Source: Porogramme epimiltina (Eukaryota > Basidiomycota > Agaricomycetes > Polyporales > Polyporaceae). Taken from it: a stretch of 26,205 bases of DNA. Below, in pieces: positions 19,471 to 26,205 of this stretch; positions within the stretch are counted from its first letter, which is position 1, and each line of letters begins with the position of its first letter. A program made the translations under genes and the position numbers. The notes below the pieces were generated by a model. The model was not told the DNA's origin, did no database searches, and worked only from the letters and a program-made list of their open reading frames with translations. Location of the stretch: the NCBI GenBank assembly GCA_900155495.1, contig FTLJ01000491.1, forward strand, positions 1-26,205, written 5' to 3'.

Positions 19471-21441
19471 TTAGATCTTCTTCCTGACTCCTTTGGGGGC
19501 TTTGCCGGAGCGCATAGCTGCTATCTGGGAAAACGAGGGACGGGCTTTTTCAACGTCCATGGACGGTGAGATGGGTGCGGCCAAATCTATTTATAGTTCC
19601 CAGCGTAAGATACCACCCACGGATTTCATGCGATTTTGTTACCTGTAGTTGGGGCACCCTGCTGCCCGATAGGATTGAGATCCGCTGCGGGCCCGGAATG
19701 AGTTATGGAGCCTGGGGCTTCACTCTGCGGGCTTAAGACCAACGTAGAATCTGTGGTGTATGGTGAGGGAACCGCCTAGATATATTATGTACATATGTAC
19801 TCGACGATCACTCACCCATTTCTTTTGCGAGATGAGAATAACCCAAATCAGCCGAACTGTCCGATTGAGGGTCTCTTCTCAAATAACCCCGGTCCACAAC
19901 CTGGAAGACATCTTCGAAGACAGACTTGGTCATGGCGTGTAAAGTTTTGAATGAACTGTTATTGGGTGCCTTCCAAGCAATTATGGGCTTCTCGTGACAT
20001 CCACTGGTCTTGAATATAACTAAGTAGTCTCCATCTGTGTGTTCCTCGTTGTATGCTGTGATGTAACGCATGCAGGAGTAGCAAGAGAGCTTTGTGCACC
20101 CAATGTAACGGGCTGCCTTTTGCCGAAATTCCTGTTTGTCTATAACTGTCTGGATTAATGCGCATTCACAGTGAACAATGCGTGAGAGTATAATTTTGAT
20201 CGAGGTGACGTCTTGTCCCCCCGGAACAAAGGCGTTCACCATGTTCTCCCAGACCTTGTTGGTGATATATTTCAAAGATCTTGTGAATTCACACCCTTGC
20301 CCATTTAGGACGGTGATTGCTTTTGTGATATCAGTCTCTATGACTGCCTTGTAGATGATTTGTTGTTGTGCCTTCTTTGAAGCTTGTGACTCCTGCCAGA
20401 ATGCTTCAACACGCTTTCCTCGAAGGATGTTCCATTCGGAATTATATGTGAATGATAGCCTCATAAGGAAGTCGATTGCCACTGAGAAAACACAGAGTTT
20501 TTCCAGTATTTCAGTAGTTTTCCTGCCGGTGGATTCTACGAGAGGGCTTGAAAAATGTCGCAATTTGTTTCCAGAAAGCACTCACGATCTTTTGGGATAT
20601 GATCATCCAAGCCGTTCTTTATTGGCTCTCCCTCCATCAGTTTACCTAACTTGCAGCAGTTTTGGTGCAGTTGCGTAAGGGGGGTGCGATTTGTTCTTTG
20701 AGCGTGTTCCATACGAGACCACCGGAAAATGTAATCCAAGCTATCTCTGATTGTTGTTATACCCTCTATTATAGACGAGTCTAACGATTCTGGCGGGTTG
20801 TTGAGTAGCCTATTGATGTCCGTGAGCGCTCTCTCGGTGCGATCAAACTTGTTTATGCGGTGTAAAAACTTCTCCCGAAATGCGGTGTACCTGTTGCAAA
20901 CGAACCTAAATTCTACATCCCATAGAGCCGCCATATCCATTCGCTCCTCTAGTGTGGGACCTTCCAAATTGTCACTTATATTTGGTGATTGAGCTGTTGG
21001 TGCAATACCGCACAATGCATTGATTGCCTGAATGATATCGCTAACCGATTTTCTGACGGCGCCATCATCTCTATTTGTAGTGCAGAGAAGTTTCACGCGA
21101 TTTGTATCAATCAAAACCATTGCTGCGAAGACATTGTTCGATAGGGGGGGTTGTGGGGATTTCCCTTCAGAGGTTGTAGTCTTTTTCGCGGGGGGATTGG
21201 TATTCAATAAGACGCCTATGGAGATAGCCAAGGAGCGTTTCTGCTCCTCTGTTACGACGCTCAGTCTCTCTTGACCTTCTGAAGACGCAATCTTCTCCTT
21301 CTTCCATTGATTCCATTTGAGAGATCCACTCTTACGGGAGATGCCCTGTAAGGATATTCCGTGTGCAGGGAGAGATGAATACGCCATGAGAAGTGAATTG
21401 AACAGATTTTTGTCCTCAAATCTAGTAGTAGAGGAAGACAT
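19471..21441 (-). CDS. Deaminase-fold protein (OTT_1508-like), catalytic motifs present
   Basis: Minus-strand exons 21441-20586, 20535-19816, 19750-19643 and 19586-19471 sum to 1800 nt (599 aa), all canonical and in frame; the last two exons extend the protein past the stop of the uninterrupted frame. The C-terminal half carries the metal-dependent deaminase signature: H407-C-E409 (in IVHCECALIQ) and C437-x2-C440 (YIGCTKLSCYSC). These would give the zinc ligands and catalytic Glu of a cytidine-deaminase-like active site. This arrangement, with a long helical N-terminal half, best fits the OTT_1508-like deaminase family found in fungi and some bacteria; substrate unknown (nucleic acid, nucleotide or free base). 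After the domain come a Pro/Ser-rich linker and a basic end (GKAPKGVRKKI) that could serve nuclear targeting. It is divergent from the paralogue starting at 22659. A TATATAA lies 177 nt upstream. Confidence 0.8.
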
Positions 21442-21617
21442 GACACTGATGTATTGGTGATCGAAGGCTGTGAAGCTAAGATGACTTAATGGCAGTACGG
21501 GGGGTATATGGTCTCACCTTGATATATTTAACAAGAGAACAGATAGTCTCGTGAAGTGAAGTGAGGTGAGGTGAGTAGATTGCAGTTGCTGTGGGACACA
21601 CCGCGGAGCTCAGACCA

Positions 21618-21624
21618 TTATATA
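21618..21624 (-). promoter_or_regulatory. TATA box, minus-strand deaminase-like gene
   Basis: TATATAA on the minus strand 177 nt before the ATG at 21441. A second AT-rich candidate (TTAAATATAT, about 21523-21533) lies closer to the start. Confidence 0.35.
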
Positions 21625-22496
21625 CCTCGCACAGCTGTATGAATTTTCTCATACGGAGCGGCTAGTGTGGTACCTAGGCGAAAAGTGGTGCAGAAGCCCC
21701 GTCACTAAACAGCATCATGCGGAGATTCAAGTTGTTGGCGTAGGACCAGATGCATCAGTACGACCTTACCCCCGCTGTGTGCGTCTGTAGAGATCCAACG
21801 GTCCCCAAATATTGCGAAATCACAGACGTGAAACTTGTAAGGCTCTACGTAAGGGACCATATCATAAAACACACCTAGAAAGGCATTTGACTCCACAACG
21901 GACATGAGCATCGCCACGAAACACAGTTCAATTGATGCGAGGGAGATGTCAATTGTACTGTGAGACAGCAAGGTATGACAACAGGGGCAAGGAATCAAAT
22001 GATCATGTTCTTCTAAATCTGAACGCCACTAAACCTAGTCGACACTGGCAAAATATGATTGATCGAACGATACCACACTGAAGAGGCCGCCTAACATGCT
22101 TCCACAATCTGCGTGATGTCTCCGTCAACAATACGAGATATTAGCAAGGTCTGTTTCTACTCATAGCGACCGGTGCTCCGATCACACGGTCTCCAGTGGC
22201 GCAAAAACGTTGCTGCCGCCGAGCATGTGCTAAGCCTGTACAGTAGGCGTATGTTCTTGTATCCATATGCATCAACGATGTACAAGTGGGCGATAGAATG
22301 TGATGATTTGTGTAAATATCACTAGCTCACACCGACCACATATGCGACCCTGGAGGTTCTTGGGGGCACTCGTGGAGTAGTTGTAGGGCATGCACAGCAT
22401 TTCCACGATATTCAGCGCTGGGGTGAAACGTGTTCTATCTCTATGTTCAAGCGCTGGTGCCACGATAAGATCGCATGACAGCCTGCGAGCAGAAAG

Positions 22497-22503
22497 TATA
22501 TAA
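22497..22503 (+). promoter_or_regulatory. TATA box, plus-strand deaminase-like gene
   Basis: TATATAA 156 nt before the ATG at 22659, with no other TATA-like word nearer the start. Confidence 0.45.
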
Positions 22504-22658
22504 TTTGGGGCACTTCCAACGCATCCCGTATTACACAGTCACTTTACACGCGAATCTCCACTCCTGCAATCACAGTCCCAGGTGAGCCGTTTATAAAGCA
22601 TAGGTTGAGATGACTCGCTACACGACTCCTGAAACGTATCGATAGTAACCGCCACAGA

Positions 22659-24110
22659 ATGGATAATACTGCCGTTTCGTCGTCAAACAGAGCTTCCGAG
22701 GGCGAGGAGCGCGACCTTCGATGCTTGCTTCTAGCATCGACTCTCGCATTCTCCGACCAAGTTGATTCCCACCCGCCACCACATGCCTTGATACCAATAG
22801 AAGCGGCCATCATTCCGCCATCTTGTACCCTGATCGTGGACACGATTGCCATCCTCCTCTCACTGCATCCAAATTGTCAGAGAGCCGCCGTTCTTCTACA
22901 CCCCAAACAGGATCCCGTCAGGATCATTGTAGCCACAGAACCCCCAGCGGACGAAACTGTAACGACGGAAATCCAAAACTGCGTAAACCACTTGTGGAGC
23001 ATCTTATCTTTCTTCCAAGGAAATCCCGTCCCTACCAAAGAGGATTGCTCGAGTTTCTTTAAGGAGTTAGACGTTTTGAGGAAACAGATGGTTTCCGATA
23101 TCTTCCGTTTCGCTGAAAAAGGCCTCGATCGTTTGAGGAACGGACATCAAGGCAGATATGGAATGGACCTATCCGCGCTCTTAATCCTCCTCCGGAATGA
23201 ATCCGAAAATTCATTCGCACCTGTACGTTTAAGACATCCTTGGCTTAGTGCTCTACTCATGAATCTGACCTGTGATCTTCCTTTTGTGTCAGATTGTACA
23301 GCAGAACGACCACAAACCGCTATTCGACGAGATATCATCAATCATACAGAGGGCAAATGGTCCTCTGGACCCAGATGCGTATTGGGGTATTTTTTCCTCG
23401 GCAGACAGCGTTATTTCGAGCCTTCGAGAATGTAATAGTGTTCAACAACTATTCATCAATGGTGAGAAATCTCACACCCTAGATCTCAGAAACAAATTTT
23501 CTGACAGCGGCTGCATATAGTCCAGAACGGACAGAAAATTCTCGAATATCTCTGCGCTTTGCCATTTACATTATGCTATGTTGTGGAAATCTGCTTCGAG
23601 CTGAAACTTCCCTCGACTACGCCTGTGACCGAAACGGCCCCCCCTTCCACTACTCTCCCCGATCTTTTCATCAACGACGGTACACCCGTGGAAAATCAGG
23701 TGAATGGATGGGTGAGAAACACCCTTAACCACGAGGGAATGTCGGACAAATTCAAGACGAGGGTCGTAAATCATGTTGCAGGACTTCTCAAGAATCGGAA
23801 TGTCGATCGGCCTACGTCTCACCTGCCAATCGCAGTGATACAACACATACTGAACGAGTGCATTCTGCGCCGCGAGCACGTTCCCGATGAAGTCTGGTTG
23901 GGAACTTCGGATACTCCGTGCTATGCGTGTCGCAACTTCGCTACGGCGGTAGAACAAGCGTACGCAATGCATGCCAAGATACGTTGCGACACGTGGAATA
24001 TCTTAGACCCTTGGACCCCGTTCTCTGGTGTGGACAAAGAGGTAGTGCAGCCGCTGAAGAAGCTTTTTATGAAGGATCTCACAGAGTACATGGCAATGGA
24101 AGAGGAATAA
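22659..24110 (+). CDS. Deaminase-fold paralogue with degenerate active site
   Basis: Exons 22659-23222, 23293-23461 and 23521-24110 sum to 1323 nt (440 aa), with GT-AG introns of 70 and 59 nt that alone restore frame. The layout parallels the minus-strand neighbour: helical N-terminal half, then a deaminase-like C-terminal part. H345-L-P347 (in SHLPIAVIQHIL) aligns with H-C-E of the neighbour, and C378-x2-C381 (TPCYACRNF) with its C-x2-C. Downstream segments also match in order (IRCDTWNILDPW against SGCHEKPIIAW). The three zinc ligands are thus kept but the catalytic Glu is Pro, so the protein is predicted to bind metal without deaminating. It lacks the neighbour's basic tail and ends MEEE. 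A regulatory, sensor or antagonist role is inference only. The frame is open throughout, so it is not an obvious pseudogene. Confidence 0.75.
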
Positions 24111-24433
24111 TAGGGTCGAGCAGACAAAGGTGTGCTACAAGCATTAGTGGGAATTGAGCTTTCAATATATCTGTTTGTTGATTTTGTGTGACTGAACTAC
24201 GCCGTGAGATGTCTAGGTATACTTGGTTCCTTGAGCGGCGATGCGGGTCCGCGCGCCAATCCAATTCTCTAGGAGTGGGTGGGACCTCGGCTTGACTCTT
24301 TCGTGGGAGACTGTATTCCCGATATGGGTGTGTATAATATCTCAACGTGAGCAACTTACTCAGACAGTCGCCACTGTATCCGTATTATACCGCATCATGC
24401 CCTCTGTTCCTCTCACTTCACGACCTCCGTCGC
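24111..24433. other. Spacer with promoter of the flavin-reductase-like gene
   Basis: No gene seen. TATAATA at 24333-24339 lies about 100 nt upstream of the first likely start and is the best promoter candidate. Confidence 0.45.
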
Positions 24434-25402
24434 ATGCTCCATCGCCTCTGTGCCACCACAAACTCCCGCGATAGCCTCAGCCCACGTTTCCCGCTCGCCA
24501 GCTCTTTCCTCCGTCAATTACAGCTTGTGCGCGCCATGTCATCTTCATCGCAACTCCCGCCGTTCGCAGACACGAAGACCAAGTTCACGGAAACTCACAA
24601 CCCCGGATTCCAGTTTGGTCAGAAGGTGAACGCGACTGACGATGGGCGGCGGTGGATTGAGAGCGAGAAAGCAGGGTGGAAGGTTATCGATACTTCGAAA
24701 GAGTCACCCATGTAAGTTAGCAATCTAATGAGGACGTGCGCAAGTCTCACTTTCAGCTACGCGTGCACTCTAAACTCCCCTACAGAGACCTTGTGAGCCT
24801 CTCTACCGCATGTCGCCACATTACGCGTGTAGTAACTCCTTCGCGGTGTAGTACAAGATGATGATTAGTGGAATCGTTCCTCGCCCCATTGCGTTTGTGT
24901 CAAGCATCGCTGAAGATGGCGCAGAGAACCTCGCGCCGTTCAGGTTAGTATCCCCCCTTACGATGTACAATGCTTGCTCTCATCTTGCTCTCACTACAGC
25001 TGGTTCAACATGTCCGTCCGTCATATGCACTCTTTGCTCTCGCTCTATCTCACGCGGCATCCCTCTCGCCCAGGTCACTCACAACCCTCCTCTCGTCTCC
25101 ATTTCCGTCGCAACCAGCGCGAAGGGGATGAAGGATACCGCTCACAACATCAAGGCGACCAAGAACCTCACCGTGAATATCATCAGCGAGCCGTTCATAG
25201 AGAATGCCAACGTCTCCTCCATCGACACCCCCAGCGACGTTAGTGAGTGGCCACTCACAGGCCTGACCAAGGAGCCCAGTGTACGTTCTATCATACGCAG
25301 CATCTAGGAGGAAATTTGTTGATGATGCATGGCGTCTAGATTCACGTCAAGGCGGCGAGGGTCAAGGAGGGCGAGTGCACGCCTATTGTGCTTCAGATTT
25401 AG
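24434..25402 (+). pseudogene. Flavin-reductase-like (FMN-binding split barrel) gene, truncated
   Basis: Segments: exon 1 24434-24711, a 7-nt exon 24786-24792, exon 3 24852-24943, a 12-nt exon 25000-25011, exon 5 25074-25280 and exon 6 25340-25402. The spliced protein shows SPIDLYKMMISGIVPRPIAF, AEDGAENLAPFSWFNM, THNPPLVSISV and NLTVNIISEPF, ending KEPSIHVKAARVKEGE, the classic order of fungal flavin-reductase-like proteins (NAD(P)H:FMN oxidoreductase fold). The first Met (24434) gives a basic N terminus that could be a mitochondrial leader; Met at 24536 is the alternative. Two defects: joining exon 4 to exon 5 leaves the frame one base short (one more G at 25073/25074 would fit), and after VKEGE the protein leaves the family and stops at 25400, losing roughly the last third of the barrel. 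Either a recent pseudogene or a sequence error plus a 3' truncation. Confidence 0.7.
24786..24792 (+). other. 7-nt micro-exon
   Basis: AGACCTT sits between a CCCTACAG acceptor and a GTGAGC donor. It supplies the residues I-D-L needed to join ...ESP to YKMMIS, giving the family's conserved DLYK motif in frame. Skipping it would break the frame. Confidence 0.7.
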
Positions 25403-26205
25403 AGGTTTCGTGTAAGCGCTGGGGGCCCCCGCTGCCCGGACACCGCTCGTCTCGTTGACGGCCTTGTCCGGACACCGGTACTGAATGTACTGAGATGGAG
25501 ACAGCGACGAAGTTCAGAATGGAGACTTACCGCAGGGTGGCAGCGGCGACGAAGGATATTAGAAATTGAACGTGGACGTAGACATCTAGTCGCCGACATT
25601 GTATGATTTGAGGTCGTTAACTGAGAGCATCGGCGAGTCGTATTTGTAGAACATCAAGATTCAAGACGCTTAAGTTGGAAACAACACTCGGATTGTGTCG
25701 TGCGAGGGATCCGAGATACTACTACAGTAGATCTAGAGCTCGGCCGCGGGGTAGGTGCGTATCCTACCGAAAGCCTCAAAAATGATTATATACTAGTTTT
25801 TTGGGCATGCCTCTGCGTACATGCGCTTGGAGGCCTCAGGCGACGGGGGACGGAGCAACTGTGGCTGCACCACAGCGTTGTTATATGTTACATGATTCCT
25901 GGTAGGGTAAGGAATTATGGTATGAAGACAAACTATGTAAAGCGCCCGGAGATCGCACTCAACCTCCTTTTCCTCTTCGTAGGCCGAGAAGACGTGTTCC
26001 CTTATCTTGATGAGCTGAATAGCTGTACCAAAATTACTTTATGTCCCAGGAAATAGCCCAATCGTCCCGGGCCCGGCCCTAGCGTTAGCCGATGTCGTGC
26101 ATAAGGGTACTCCCCCATATAGAAGTTTCGTGCTCACCCAAACGCGGCGCCTGTCCTCGCTGGCAGTCCTTTGGGATCTTACGCGCGTCTAAATCCGTCC
26201 CAAGA
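25403..26205. other. Right end of the window, no recognised gene
   Basis: The sequence after the truncated flavin-reductase-like gene is unlike the missing part of that gene. A 118-codon plus frame at 25700-26056 has no recognised domain. No RNA gene or repeat structure is evident. Confidence 0.45.

Larger units (their letters stand above)
21442..22658. promoter_or_regulatory. Divergent promoter region of the two deaminase-like genes
   Basis: About 1.2 kb between oppositely oriented starts. Both genes have a TATATAA at a similar distance: 21618-21624 on the minus strand (177 nt before ATG) and 22497-22503 on the plus strand (156 nt before ATG). A 97-codon minus frame at 21705-21998 is unsupported. 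Confidence 0.45.

Noticed and set aside
21705..21998. 97-codon minus-strand frame with hydrophobic N-terminal part
   Set aside because: No recognised domain, promoter or splice partners; kept as spacer of the deaminase-like pair.
25700..26056. 118-codon plus-strand frame near the right end
   Set aside because: Composition is plausible but there is no domain or conserved motif I can name, and no sign of exon structure.
1..26205. tRNA, rRNA and CRISPR features
   Set aside because: I looked for B-box-like words, rRNA-like conserved stretches and regularly spaced repeats and found none that hold up; a covariance-model scan would settle tRNAs.

Overview
The window looks like nuclear DNA of a basidiomycete, probably an Agaricomycete. 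The evidence is many short GT-AG introns (mostly 48 to 65 nt) with CTGAC/CTAAT-like branch points, a CFEM protein with a GPI-type tail, a DUF6533 membrane protein, fast-evolving F-box genes and TATA boxes upstream of starts. The left 11 kb is GC-rich; from about 11.6 kb the DNA is less GC-rich and carries more decayed genes and repeats. All exon joins below were read by eye from splice consensus and frame, and most close exactly in frame.

Left part (1 to 6.1 kb): after about 2 kb without a supportable gene comes a tRNA-dihydrouridine synthase (DUS1 type) on the minus strand (1968-3853, 5 exons, 379 aa), with one very long intron. A 1 kb divergent promoter region separates it from a plus-strand CFEM/GPI-anchored surface protein (4876-6074, 5 exons, 274 aa).

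Middle part (6.1 to 16.8 kb): a tandem duplication of about 2.3-2.5 kb contains two colinear five-exon F-box-like genes (6789-8470 and 9813-11523). A third, unrelated-looking F-box gene follows (12538 to about 14220), then a very intron-rich DUF6533 membrane-protein gene (15186-16788, about 11 exons, one of only 16 nt).

Right part (16.8 to 26.2 kb): an AT-rich, repeat-like stretch leads to an NmrA/isoflavone-reductase-like pseudogene (minus strand, about 17590-18899). It is split by an 869-bp terminal-inverted-repeat element (17892-18760) with a 6-bp target duplication, GGGTACGGGTA-type arrays at both ends and a captured, broken glycosidase-like gene fragment inside. Next comes a divergently transcribed pair of deaminase-fold genes: 19471-21441 (minus, 4 exons, 599 aa, H-x-E plus C-x2-C motifs present) and 22659-24110 (plus, 3 exons, 440 aa, C-x2-C kept but catalytic Glu replaced by Pro). 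This active/inactive-looking pair is the most likely place for undescribed biology. Last is a flavin-reductase-like gene (24434-25402) with 7-nt and 12-nt micro-exons, an unresolved frame and a truncated C terminus. Nothing I recognise follows to the window end.
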